Source: Hwangdonia lutea (lineage in GTDB: Bacteria; Bacteroidota; Bacteroidia; Flavobacteriales; Flavobacteriaceae). Taken from it: DNA of 64,000 bases. The translations under genes and the position numbers were made by a program. Under the pieces are notes generated by a model. The model saw only the letters and a program-made list of their open reading frames with translations, was not told where the DNA came from and ran no database searches. Position 1 is the stretch's first letter. Each line of letters begins with the position of its first letter. The stretch spans positions 2,390,501 to 2,454,500 of the forward strand of contig NZ_CP136521.1 in NCBI RefSeq assembly GCF_032814565.1, written 5' to 3'. This document shows, one piece after another, positions 8,775 through 16,539 of the stretch.

Positions 8775-8820
8775 GAAAGTCGCCCGATTATAGAAATATG
8801 ATTGGGCGCTTTCTTTTTAG
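8775..8820 (+). terminator. Intrinsic terminator after TPR gene
   Basis: GAAAGTCGCCCGATTA (8775-8790) pairs, with one bulge and a G-U, with TGATTGGGCGCTTTC (8799-8813), followed by TTTTTAG. Strong stem plus U-tract. Confidence 0.78.
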
Positions 8821-9042
8821 GTTTTACCCTCACTTAAAGCTTGATTCATAAAAAAATCAATTGTCACTATTAGTAAATCTTTATTAAGATTTTCATTTAA
8901 TAGTTTCATCATAAATCAAATATGGTAAATCAATTTTATTTGAGTTAGTTTTATTGAGATGAAAAAATTAACTGTTCTAAATATTTAAACAAGCTATACG
9001 GCCTATTATTCTATGTAAGTGTATATTAGAATACAATTAAAC
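8821..9042. other. AT-rich intergenic spacer
   Basis: About 220 nt between two terminators of convergent genes. No open frame of note, no promoter consensus and no repeat is seen. Confidence 0.4.
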
Positions 9043-9090
9043 ACAAACATCCTCTAAATTTTAGAGGATGTTTGTCATTTTTGTTTTTTA
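9043..9090. terminator. Bidirectional terminator, long perfect palindrome
   Basis: ACAAACATCCTCTAAA (9043-9058) and its exact complement TTTAGAGGATGTTTGT (9060-9075), followed by TTTTTGTTTTTT on the plus strand. It lies just downstream of the anti-sigma gene end (minus strand) and ends the convergent TPR transcript as well. Confidence 0.78.
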
Positions 9091-9106
9091 GTAAAAATAA
9101 ATACCG

Positions 9107-9904
9107 CTAACTAACCACACCCAAAGTATAAAGTTGCTCCATGGTTGGAGTTTCGCTTCCGCCAGCAGGTTCCAAGGTAATTCCAAAAGCTTCACTTTCG
9201 TTTAAGTTTTCAATTTCGAATATTTTGTTTTCGTCTGTTATAAAACTGTCAATAGTCCCTAAACTTGTTGGTGTTAACGGACTTAGTTTTAAAGACCAAA
9301 CCTGGTACACTTTGCCTTCCGGTGGCTCGGGCAATCCTTGGGCATCTAAAAAGATACGTTGCGTGTTTTTATCCCAATACACTTTAGCATACGTATTGGC
9401 AAAATCACCTTGACCAGCTAATGGCACTTCGGTAATGTTTTCATCCCTTAAAACCGATAACAACGTGTTGGCTTTTTCTAAGCTGTTTTTAGCTTCGGCA
9501 ATCTGCATTTCTAAAATGGACTGCTGTATTTCGGCGGTTTGAATCTCGTATTTTAATTGCTTGTTTTGATTCATTGTCCAAAACAATCCAACCGCCAAAA
9601 TTATAGATGCCGCCCAACCCGAATAGGTTATCCAATTGTACCTTGGTTTTGTTATGGAGATTATTTTTGTATCATCGTCACCAAAACCTAAAGTTTGTTT
9701 AATACGCTGTAAAATATGGCTATTATCGCTTGGCGAAGCAGAACCTGTTAACTTAACAATGGCGGCTTCAATGCTTAAAACTTCTTGTAAAATTTCAGGA
9801 TGTTTTTGCATAAGTGCATACACTTCCTTGTTTTCTTTTTCAGAAAGCGCGCCAGCCACGTAAAGCTCTAAAATTCCAGATTCTATGTATGCGTTAATAT
9901 CCAT
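9107..9904 (-). CDS. Anti-sigma factor, RskA-type
   Basis: Membrane protein of 265 residues that would hold the upstream ECF sigma factor inactive. The cytosolic N-terminus (MDINAYIESGILELYVAGAL) is a short zinc-less anti-sigma domain. One transmembrane helix lies near residues 97-113 (WAASIILAVGLFW). A coiled region follows, then the extracytoplasmic RskA C-terminal domain (AKVYWDKNTQRIFLDAQGLP and PPEGKVYQVW, ending near residue 265). I chose ATG at 9904: an upstream frame extension of eight residues (MRKFYLIN) is not conserved-looking. It follows the sigma gene by 118 nt containing two hairpins. It is presumably regulated by proteolysis or an external signal, as for related RskA proteins. 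Confidence 0.88.
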   Translation of the reverse strand: MDINAYIESGILELYVAGALSEKENKEVYALMQKHPEILQEVLSIEAAIVKLTGSASPSDNSHILQRIKQTLGFGDDDTKIISITKPRYNWITYSGWAASIILAVGLFWTMNQNKQLKYEIQTAEIQQSILEMQIAEAKNSLEKANTLLSVLRDENITEVPLAGQGDFANTYAKVYWDKNTQRIFLDAQGLPEPPEGKVYQVWSLKLSPLTPTSLGTIDSFITDENKIFEIENLNESEAFGITLEPAGGSETPTMEQLYTLGVVS

Positions 9905-9960
9905 ATTAATTAAATAAAACTTTCTCAAGGTTTTGACCTTGAGATTTCATTTAAATTGTC

Positions 9961-10029
9961 ATTCCCGAGAAATCGGGAATCTAAAACTAAAGATTATTAT
10001 TTTTAAACAATATTTAAAATCTTTAGTTT
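9961..10029 (-). promoter_or_regulatory. Tandem hairpins between sigma and anti-sigma genes
   Basis: Two stable inverted repeats lie in the leader between the two genes. AAACTAAAGATT (9984-9995) and AATCTTTAGTTT (10018-10029) form a 12-bp stem that overlaps the sigma stop codon at 10023-10025. Then ATTCCCGA (9961-9968) and TCGGGAAT (9973-9980) form an 8-bp stem with a 4-nt loop, GAAA on the plus strand and TTTC on the minus. Read on the minus strand, the first stem is followed by TTTTAG, so it could act as an attenuator that sets the ratio of sigma to anti-sigma. That role is inference. Confidence 0.5.
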
Positions 10030-10553
10030 AAAACCATGCTTCGTAATTCCTTAATACAATTCCTATTTCGGGTTTTAATTGTCCCAATGGGCATATTAAG
10101 GGTTTCAGAGGCTTCACTTTGCGTATAGCCTTTAAAATATAGCAGTTCGATAACTTCTATACATTTTTTAGCCAGTTTATCTACAAACTTTTTTATGCCA
10201 ATGGCATCTGTTTTGTTATCAAGATTATCACTGGTTTCAAGTATATCTACGAAAAAATCGGAGTTGAGGTTTTGTTTAGAATTCTTAAAATTTTTAGAAC
10301 GCGTTTTATCGATAGCAGCATGTCGTGCTATGTTTAAAATCCATGTAAAAAATCGGCCTTTATCACTATTATAACTATCGGCTTTATGCCATGCTTTTAT
10401 AAAAACATCTTGCATAACCTCTTCTGCCAAATCGTGGTTTCTTACAATATTATAGATAACACCATGCATGCTATGGCTATACATATTGTAAAGACTTTCA
10501 AAAGCTTTTTCGTCTTTTTGCTTAAAATTTGCTACTAAGGTTTCTAAATTCAT
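10023..10553 (-). CDS. RNA polymerase sigma factor, ECF type
   Basis: Sigma-70 family protein of 176 residues with regions 2 and 4 only. Region 2 covers about residues 20-90 (GRFFTWILNIARHAAIDKTRS is the 2.3-2.4 segment). Region 4 covers about residues 120-172, with helix-turn-helix YTQSEASETLNMPIGTIKTR. It is followed by an RskA-type anti-sigma gene, which fits an ECF group controlled by a membrane anti-sigma factor. The sodC gene lies 48 nt upstream on the same strand, so the three genes may form one operon and the sigma factor may answer oxidative stress; that link is inference. The start is ATG at 10551-10553. Confidence 0.93.
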   Translation of the reverse strand: MNLETLVANFKQKDEKAFESLYNMYSHSMHGVIYNIVRNHDLAEEVMQDVFIKAWHKADSYNSDKGRFFTWILNIARHAAIDKTRSKNFKNSKQNLNSDFFVDILETSDNLDNKTDAIGIKKFVDKLAKKCIEVIELLYFKGYTQSEASETLNMPIGTIKTRNRNCIKELRSMVLN

Positions 10554-10601
10554 TTAAGGTGTTTGCTGATGATGTTCACGTTGTTTTGATACAGATGTTA
10601 C

Positions 10602-11174
10602 TTACTCAATAATACCTGCACAACTAACTCTAGCACCAGCTGCACCCGATGGTTGCGATGTGAAATCGTCTGCTCCAGCGTGCACAATAACAGATTTACC
10701 AATTATGTTTTTGTTGTCGTCTTCACAACCAATACACCACTCGTCAGTAGAAAATGTTATAGTACCGTTGCCGTTTTCATCGGCTACAAAATTACCGATA
10801 TCACCTTTATGATATCCCGTGGCATCGCCCCATTTACCGTGAGGTTGTGCGGTAGGATTCCAGTGTCCGCCAGCAGATGTGCCGTCATCTGATGTGCAAT
10901 CCGCTTTTTCGTGAAGATGAATAGCATGACTCCCAGGCTCTAAACCTTCAATAATGGCAGTCATGGTAACAGTGCCGTTTTCTTCTTTAAACACGGCATT
11001 ACCCGAAACGTTGCTGTTGCTTTTAGCATTTAAAGCTATTTTGAGTTTTTTTGGAGTTTCCACTTTTACTTCAGTAGTCTCTGTATCTTTTGTAGTTTCA
11101 GTCTTTTTTTTATCGTTTTTACAGGCGAAAACGCTTAATGTTAAAGCGATTAAAAGGAAGCTTATTTTTTTCAT
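10602..11174 (-). CDS. sodC: Superoxide dismutase [Cu-Zn], lipoprotein
   Basis: Converts superoxide to hydrogen peroxide and oxygen outside the cytoplasm. It has 190 residues. The lipoprotein signal peptide ends at LSVFAC (Cys18), followed by a Lys/Thr-rich linker. The SOD domain starts near residue 45. Copper and zinc ligands are visible in HAIHLHEKADC (about residues 84-94), GGHWNPTAQPHGKW and SVIVHAGADDF. The structural ending GARVSCAGIIE is intact. An extra CIGC pair in DEWCIGCEDD, in the zinc-loop region, is not typical of Cu/Zn SOD. It is the first gene of a possible sodC-sigma-anti-sigma unit and is divergent from hemN. Confidence 0.93.
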   Translation of the reverse strand: MKKISFLLIALTLSVFACKNDKKKTETTKDTETTEVKVETPKKLKIALNAKSNSNVSGNAVFKEENGTVTMTAIIEGLEPGSHAIHLHEKADCTSDDGTSAGGHWNPTAQPHGKWGDATGYHKGDIGNFVADENGNGTITFSTDEWCIGCEDDNKNIIGKSVIVHAGADDFTSQPSGAAGARVSCAGIIE

Positions 11175-11238
11175 TTTTATTAGGTGTTTTAATTTATCCG
11201 AAAGTTAAGTAATAATTAACGAAATGCAAATATTCTGC

Positions 11239-11282
11239 ATGACATATATCATATTTTAAGGCTAAGCGTTGTTGTAATTTTG
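11239..11282 (+). promoter_or_regulatory. Fnr-type box and -7 element of hemN
   Basis: ATGAC-ATAT-ATCAT at 11239-11252 followed by TAATTTTG at 11275-11282. The centre of the palindrome is 29.5 nt before the first base of the -7 element, the same as at four other sites in this window. There is no TTG at the -33 position, as expected for an activator-dependent promoter. The hemN ATG lies 18 nt after the -7 element. Confidence 0.8.
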
Positions 11283-11300
11283 CGATAATAATAGTTAGGT

Positions 11301-12665
11301 ATGTTAAGCAATTTAGTAAACAAATACAATATTGCGGGGCCTCGGTACACAAGTTACCCAACGGTTCCGTATTGGAATAATGAGACGTTTTCGTTGGAAA
11401 AATGGAAATCGTCGTTAACAACATCATTTAAAGAAAGTAACTCAAATGAAGGTATTAGCCTTTATATTCACTTGCCCTTTTGCGAAAGTTTGTGCACCTT
11501 CTGTGGATGCAATAAGCGCATTACAAAACAGCATAGTGTAGAGTCGCCTTATATTAAAGCGGTTTTAAAAGAATGGCATTTATACTTAGAATTGTTTGAT
11601 GAAAAGCCCATAATTAAGGAAATGCACCTTGGTGGCGGAACACCAACTTTTTTTAGTCCGGATAATTTAAAATTGTTAATTAACGGTATTTTAAAGGATG
11701 CTGAATTGGCTGAAAATTATGAGTTTAGTTTTGAAGGCCATCCCAATAATACCACAAGAGCACATTTACAAGCCCTTTACGATGTTGGATTTAGGCGTGT
11801 TAGTTACGGTGTGCAAGATTACAACGAAACCGTTCAAAAGGCTATTCATAGAATTCAACCCTTTGAAAACGTAAAACGAGCCACCGATTTGGCACGAGAG
11901 ATTGGATACACCTCGGTTGGGCACGATATTATTTTCGGGCTACCATTTCAAACCTTAGAGCACGTTAAAGAAACCATATTAAAAACCAAAGCATTGCTAC
12001 CAGACAGGTTGGCATTTTACAGTTATGCGCACGTGCCATGGATAAAAGGAAATGGGCAGCGCGGATTTAAGGATACCGATTTGCCAGCACCGGAATTAAA
12101 ACGCGCACAGTACGAAATGGGTAAAGAACTGCTTGCAGAAGTGGGCTACCACTTAATAGGCATGGACCATTTTGCATTAACCACAGACAGCCTATATACA
12201 TCGATGCAAAACGGCAGTTTACACAGGAATTTTATGGGGTATACGGCATCAAAAACACAGGCTATGGTTGGTTTGGGCGTATCTTCAATTAGTGATAGTT
12301 GGTATGGTTTTGCGCAAAACGTAAAGCGTATTGAAGACTATTACGAGCTATTAAAAGAAAATAAAATTCCGGTTTACCGTGGACATATTTTAAACGAAGA
12401 AGATTTGATAATAAGAAAACATATTCTTAACTTAATGTGCCAGTTTAAAACCGAATGGACGCAAGCTGATCTTTATTTTAAAGAATTACCAGAAGCCCTT
12501 TTACAATTAAAGGAAATGGAAGCAGACGGACTGCTCATTATAAACCCTAATAATATAGAAGTTACCAAAGAAGGTCAACCATTTGTTAGAAATATTTGTA
12601 TGGCGTTTGATGTTTTGTTGCAGCGCAAACAACCCGATGTACAATTGTTTTCAATGACGGTTTAA
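11301..12665 (+). CDS. hemN: Oxygen-independent coproporphyrinogen III oxidase
   Basis: Radical-SAM enzyme that decarboxylates coproporphyrinogen III to protoporphyrinogen IX without oxygen, so heme can be made at low oxygen. It has 454 residues, near E. coli HemN length. The YTSYPTVPYW start and the cluster motif C61-x3-C65-x2-C68-x-C70 (FCESLCTFCGC) match true HemN, including the extra C70 that HemW-type relatives lack. GGGTP (SAM binding) lies near residue 112. The C-terminal HemN domain runs from about residue 350. The promoter carries an Fnr-type site, which fits its role. It probably shares a transcript with the universal stress gene 83 nt downstream. Confidence 0.97.
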   Translation: MLSNLVNKYNIAGPRYTSYPTVPYWNNETFSLEKWKSSLTTSFKESNSNEGISLYIHLPFCESLCTFCGCNKRITKQHSVESPYIKAVLKEWHLYLELFDEKPIIKEMHLGGGTPTFFSPDNLKLLINGILKDAELAENYEFSFEGHPNNTTRAHLQALYDVGFRRVSYGVQDYNETVQKAIHRIQPFENVKRATDLAREIGYTSVGHDIIFGLPFQTLEHVKETILKTKALLPDRLAFYSYAHVPWIKGNGQRGFKDTDLPAPELKRAQYEMGKELLAEVGYHLIGMDHFALTTDSLYTSMQNGSLHRNFMGYTASKTQAMVGLGVSSISDSWYGFAQNVKRIEDYYELLKENKIPVYRGHILNEEDLIIRKHILNLMCQFKTEWTQADLYFKELPEALLQLKEMEADGLLIINPNNIEVTKEGQPFVRNICMAFDVLLQRKQPDVQLFSMTV

Positions 12666-12677
12666 TTGAAAAAAATG

Positions 12678-12735
12678 CCTCGGTAATATCGAGGTAAAGA
12701 CTAAAAGTTTTCACTTTCGCGAAAGCGGAAACCTA
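12678..12735 (+). repeat. Two small hairpins between hemN and usp
   Basis: CCTCG/CGAGG (12678-12694) and a CTTTCGCGAAAG palindrome of the type CCGCTTTCGCGAAAGCGG (about 12710-12728). Neither has a U-tract. Short palindromes of this kind are common as intergenic repeats in flavobacteria. Confidence 0.45.
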
Positions 12736-12748
12736 AAATACGTGCCTT

Positions 12749-13582
12749 ATGAAAAAAATTATTGTACCTGTCGATTTCTCTGAACATTCAGAGTTTGCTT
12801 TAAAAGCTGCGGCGAAATTAGCCAAGAAAAACGATGCCAAAATTTATGCATTGCACATGTTGGAGCTGTCTGATGCGATACTTACCAACACGCCCGAGTC
12901 TATACATCCAGAGGCTTTGTTCTTTTTAAAACTAGCCGAAAAAAAATTCAATAAGTTTTTAGATAAAGACTATCTAAAAGATATAAAAGTTACGCCAATA
13001 ATTAAACACTTTAAAGTTTTTAGCGAAGTTAACGATGTGGCCGAAAAACATGACGCAGACCTTATTGTTATGGGGTCTCACGGGGTTAGCGGTTTAAAGG
13101 AATTGTTTATTGGTTCGAATACAGAACGCGTGGTTCGCAACGCGAATATTCCGGTATTGGTTGTTAAAAATGATTTGAATGATGTTAATTTTGAAGATGT
13201 TGCGTTTGCCTGCGATTTCTCGGAAGATACCATTGCGGCTTATTTAAACGCTTCCAAATTATTTGAAAAAATGGGTGCTAAAATGTACTTGGTTTATGTG
13301 AATCTGCCTAATGATAGATTTAAAAGTTCATTGGAAATTGAACGTCGTGTGGTCAACTTTTTCACAAAAGCCGATAGAAATTTAGACCGTATGAAAGATG
13401 TGCATTACGTGTCTGATTATACGGTTAAAAATGGTATTTTGAATTTTTCAATGAAAATGGGAGCAGACTTAATTGCTGTACCAACCCATGGCAGAAAAGG
13501 TTTATCCCATTTCTTTCAAGGTAGTGTTGGCGAAGATGTAGCAAACCATTCCACTTTGCCCGTTATGACGTTTAAGATTTAA
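12749..13582 (+). CDS. Universal stress protein, tandem UspA domains
   Basis: Cytoplasmic stress protein of 277 residues with two UspA folds. The first covers about residues 1-142: it starts MKKIIVPVDFSEHSEFALKA and carries the ATP-loop signature GSHGVSGLKELFIGSNTE-R near residue 110. The second covers about 148-277, with a degenerate loop THGRKGLSHFFQGSVGED. UspA proteins bind ATP and support survival under starvation or low oxygen. There is no promoter consensus of its own in the 83-nt gap, so read-through from the Fnr-type hemN promoter is likely. This fits the frequent link of tandem Usp proteins with oxygen-limited growth. Confidence 0.92.
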   Translation: MKKIIVPVDFSEHSEFALKAAAKLAKKNDAKIYALHMLELSDAILTNTPESIHPEALFFLKLAEKKFNKFLDKDYLKDIKVTPIIKHFKVFSEVNDVAEKHDADLIVMGSHGVSGLKELFIGSNTERVVRNANIPVLVVKNDLNDVNFEDVAFACDFSEDTIAAYLNASKLFEKMGAKMYLVYVNLPNDRFKSSLEIERRVVNFFTKADRNLDRMKDVHYVSDYTVKNGILNFSMKMGADLIAVPTHGRKGLSHFFQGSVGEDVANHSTLPVMTFKI

Positions 13583-13611
13583 TTAATAGTAATTTCTTTT
13601 GCTAATGGGTG

Positions 13612-13740
13612 AAACTGTTTAAAAAGTCTTTGCAACTCTTTGTCAGGTTGAGCGCAGTCGAAACCTATTATTGATTGCCAATAACATAAAACATTTCGAC
13701 TGCGCTCAATGTGACATCGAGGTAACTTTTTAAACAGTTT
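13612..13740. repeat. Nested inverted repeat (129 nt) between convergent genes
   Basis: The outer arms AAACTGTTTAAAAAGT (13612-13627) and ACTTTTTAAACAGTTT (13725-13740) are exact complements. The inner arms TTGAGCGCAGTCGAAA (13648-13663) and TTTCGACTGCGCTCAA (13694-13709) are also exact. The inner unit is a widespread flavobacterial intergenic repeat, from family memory. The region lies between convergent usp and the SafE gene, so it may double as a bidirectional terminator. Confidence 0.85.
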
Positions 13741-13756
13741 TTATGAATTATAGTAA

Positions 13757-14458
13757 TCAATGACAGTCTATGTCACCAGAAGCTATTTCGGTAATTGGGG
13801 CAGGAGAGAGGTACGGAATGCCCAAACCCAAACCGCGTACAATAAACAACAAGCCAATAACCACAACAAAAACGGGAATGGCTTTTTGTATGCGCTGCTT
13901 AATGGTGGTGTTTAAAAACTTTCCTAAATAAATAGCCGAAGTCATCAGTGGAATAGTGCCCAAACCAAACAACATCATATACAAACTGCCTTGAAAAGCA
14001 TGGGCTGTTGTAATAGAAGCGAAAACTGCCATGTAAACTAGTCCGCAAGGTAAAAATCCGTTTAAAAAACCAATGGTTAAAAAGGTATCGGTTGTTTTCT
14101 TTTTTAAGGCTTTCCCCAAAGCCGTTTTTACTTTGGAAATTAATTGATAAATAGGTTTTGAGAAATTATATTTATTGAAGTATTGTACCGGAATCAAAAC
14201 CACAACTATCATTAAAACACCTATTACAATAGATAATTGTTGTTGCAATCCAAAAATGTAAAGGCTTTTGCCAACCAAACCAAAAACGAGCCCAATGAGG
14301 CTATAAGCCAATAATCTACCAAAATGATAGACGGAAATCTGTATTACTTTTTTAGTCGAATTACTACGGTCTACAGGTAGCATAAACGCAATAGGACCGC
14401 ACATACCAATGCAATGAAAACTTCCTAAAAGACCTAAAATAAGTGCAGACCAAAGCAT
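13757..14458 (-). CDS. Sulfite exporter TauE/SafE-type membrane protein of the cbb3 locus
   Basis: Protein of 233 residues with about six transmembrane helices. It starts MLWSALILGLLGSFHCIGMC, the Gly/Cys-rich opening shared by the UreH/SafE-like proteins found in cbb3 oxidase gene clusters. A second conserved patch is NGFLPCGLVYMAVF near residue 133. Cys and His residues in the first helix suggest metal (copper) handling for oxidase assembly; that role is inferred from position, since annotated relatives are only called sulfite exporters. The C-terminal DCH tail is unusual. It ends the cco run, 11 nt after ccoH. Confidence 0.82.
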   Translation of the reverse strand: MLWSALILGLLGSFHCIGMCGPIAFMLPVDRSNSTKKVIQISVYHFGRLLAYSLIGLVFGLVGKSLYIFGLQQQLSIVIGVLMIVVVLIPVQYFNKYNFSKPIYQLISKVKTALGKALKKKTTDTFLTIGFLNGFLPCGLVYMAVFASITTAHAFQGSLYMMLFGLGTIPLMTSAIYLGKFLNTTIKQRIQKAIPVFVVVIGLLFIVRGLGLGIPYLSPAPITEIASGDIDCH

Positions 14459-14469
14459 GGTTTTAAAGT

Positions 14470-14916
14470 TTAATACACAATTTCTTTTTTGTAGAGATAC
14501 GATTTTCCGCTATATTGCCAATCAACTATAATGTTCCAACGACCATCCAATAAACGCTTGTCAGGTATGAGCAAATTGTGGTTTGACAGTGAAATAGCAG
14601 TTTCAAAGTCAAATTGTTTATTAGATGGTCTATATAGGAACACTTTTCCTGTTATATTTTCAGCATTTAAGGATTCAGGAAATGTTATAACAAGGCCTTT
14701 ATCCGTTTTTTTCCAATCTATGTTTTTGGCTAAGGCATTAGCATTTTTCTGTTTTTCAATATCATTTTGAACTTGTAATTCTTGTTTATAATAATCTTCA
14801 GTAACCAAATCGTGGTCGTATTTACTGTCGATATTCATAGTAATAATAAAGTACATGATAAAGCTGATAAAGCCTATAAACGCCAATACAATCCCTGTTC
14901 CCCAATTAATTTTCAT
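14470..14916 (-). CDS. ccoH: FixH/CcoH family protein
   Basis: Small membrane protein of 148 residues: an N-terminal transmembrane helix (about residues 7-26, GIVLAFIGFISFIMYFIITM), then a periplasmic Ig-like domain typical of FixH (PSNKQFDFETAI, LDGRWNIIVDWQYSGKSYLYKK). FixH/CcoH is needed to assemble and stabilise the cbb3 oxidase. It follows ccoG by 94 nt and precedes the SafE gene by 11 nt on the same strand, so it belongs to the oxidase operon. The start is ATG at 14914-14916. Confidence 0.9.
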   Translation of the reverse strand: MKINWGTGIVLAFIGFISFIMYFIITMNIDSKYDHDLVTEDYYKQELQVQNDIEKQKNANALAKNIDWKKTDKGLVITFPESLNAENITGKVFLYRPSNKQFDFETAISLSNHNLLIPDKRLLDGRWNIIVDWQYSGKSYLYKKEIVY

Positions 14917-14928
14917 AATCTTATCTTC

Positions 14929-14940
14929 CTGCGAAAGCAG
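14929..14940 (-). repeat. Small GAAA-loop hairpin between ccoG and ccoH
   Basis: CTGC-GAAA-GCAG in the 94-nt gap, preceded by TTC and followed by AAA. It is short and not a terminator, probably one of the small flavobacterial palindromic repeats. Confidence 0.4.
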
Positions 14941-15010
14941 AAATCTCTTTTAATTTTATTTTTCTGTTGAGTGGACTGCCTACTGAAGACTGAACACTGA
15001 TTAACTTATT

Positions 15011-16435
15011 TTAATTATAACTTCGAGGTGCTAAAAAGTTCACCGTTGTTGTTTCAATAAGGTCGTCGCCACTATAAACATCGATGGTTAATTTATTTTT
15101 ATCGCTTACCAATTCACTTTTGTCAATTTCAATAAACAAGGTCCCTTCTGCTAAACCTTGCTCTGGTACTACAAAGTCATCTTTCGCCGAAACCAATATA
15201 ATTTCGCCTTGATATTTTCTGAGCTTAAAACTTATATTTTTAATTTCCCGAGTGGTTTTGTTTACTAACTTATATGTAAAAACGTTGCTGATTATATTGC
15301 CTTCTTTATGTTCGTACAATTGCCCTGGCAATCTTAAAACCCGTGCTTCTACATCGTTTCGCAATAATAGCATGCCTATTAAAAGTCCCGTTAAAATTGA
15401 AAGTACGGCTATGTAGCCTTTCATTCTGGCGGTAAGCTTGAACTTTTCTTTTTTCTCTATTTCATTTTCACTGGCATATCTTATTAAACCTTTTGGAAGG
15501 TTGATGCTTTCCATAATATGGTCGCACTCGTCAATACAAGCGGTACAGTTTACGCATTCCAATTGCGTACCGTTTCTAATATCAATGCCCGTTGGGCAAA
15601 CGTGTACACATTGAAAACAATCAATACAATCGCCATGGCCAAGGGCTTCACGGTCTTCGTTTTTTCTGTACTTTTTTCTGCCATTTTCACCCTCTCCTCG
15701 TTTGTGATCGTAAGCCACAACAATGGATTTATTATCGAGCAAAACACCCTGTAATCGGCCGTAGGGACAAGCAATTATGCACACTTGCTCTCTAAACCAA
15801 GCAAACACAAAATAGAAAACTGCCGTAAAAATAATAAGCGGAAATAGTGTGCCTAAATTTTCGAAAGGGCCAGCGGTGATATATTTTATGAGTTTATCGC
15901 TACCTATTAAATAGGCTAAAAAAATATTGGCTATTAAAAATGAAATGACTAAAAATATGAACCATTTAAAAACACGCTTTCTTATTTTTTCGGCATCCCA
16001 TTTTTGTCGGTCTAGTTTACGTTGTTTGTTTCGGTCGCCGTCAATCCAATACTCAATTCGGCGGAAAACCATTTCCATAAAAATAGTTTGTGGACAAATC
16101 CAACCACAAAAAATACGTCCGAAGCCAACCGTAAAAAGCGCAATGAAAATAACGCCAATTAACATGGAAATAACAAACAAATAGAAATCCTGAGGCCAAA
16201 ACGGAAGACCAAAAATATTATAACGGCGTTCTAAAATGTTGAACATTAAAAACTGGTTGCCGTTAATTTTTATAAACGGAGCAGCAAATAAAAACGCCAA
16301 TAAAACATAGCTGACTATTTTGCGTTTTTCGTAATATCTGCCGCTTGGTTTTTTTGGATATACCCAAGCACGCTTTCCCTCATCGGTAAGGGTACCAATG
16401 CTATCTCTAAATGATTCGTTTTCTGGAGTTTCCAA
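15011..16435 (-). CDS. ccoG: cbb3 oxidase accessory ferredoxin protein CcoG (RdxA/FixG)
   Basis: Membrane iron-sulfur protein of 474 residues needed for cbb3 assembly, thought to reduce copper for the active site. Several membrane helices come first (residues about 40-60, 85-110, 155-175, 190-215), including CGWICPQTIF and ACPYGRLQG. Two 4Fe-4S motifs follow near residues 255-290 (CIDCFQCVHVCP and CVNCTACIDECD), then another helix (about 340) and a periplasmic C-terminal Ig-like domain. The first codon is TTG at 16433-16435: no ATG is available and METPENE matches the expected family N-terminus, so a TTG start is likely. It lies 104 nt after ccoP, a gap that contains an inverted repeat. Confidence 0.94.
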   Translation of the reverse strand: METPENESFRDSIGTLTDEGKRAWVYPKKPSGRYYEKRKIVSYVLLAFLFAAPFIKINGNQFLMFNILERRYNIFGLPFWPQDFYLFVISMLIGVIFIALFTVGFGRIFCGWICPQTIFMEMVFRRIEYWIDGDRNKQRKLDRQKWDAEKIRKRVFKWFIFLVISFLIANIFLAYLIGSDKLIKYITAGPFENLGTLFPLIIFTAVFYFVFAWFREQVCIIACPYGRLQGVLLDNKSIVVAYDHKRGEGENGRKKYRKNEDREALGHGDCIDCFQCVHVCPTGIDIRNGTQLECVNCTACIDECDHIMESINLPKGLIRYASENEIEKKEKFKLTARMKGYIAVLSILTGLLIGMLLLRNDVEARVLRLPGQLYEHKEGNIISNVFTYKLVNKTTREIKNISFKLRKYQGEIILVSAKDDFVVPEQGLAEGTLFIEIDKSELVSDKNKLTIDVYSGDDLIETTTVNFLAPRSYN

Positions 16436-16453
16436 AATGGTGTTTTTATTTTA

Positions 16454-16495
16454 TCAGACCTGTTAGTCTCAAAAGGTTGAGGTTAACAGGTCTGA
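16454..16495 (-). repeat. Inverted repeat between ccoP and ccoG
   Basis: TCAGACCTGTTA (16454-16465) and TAACAGGTCTGA (16484-16495), exact 12-bp arms with an 18-nt loop. No clean U-tract follows on the minus strand. It could be an RNA processing or partial termination site that lowers ccoG-ccoH expression relative to the structural genes. Confidence 0.6.
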
Positions 16496-16539
16496 CATTT
16501 ATATTTAATGAGCTAAACGAGCGCATGGTTTAATATGGA

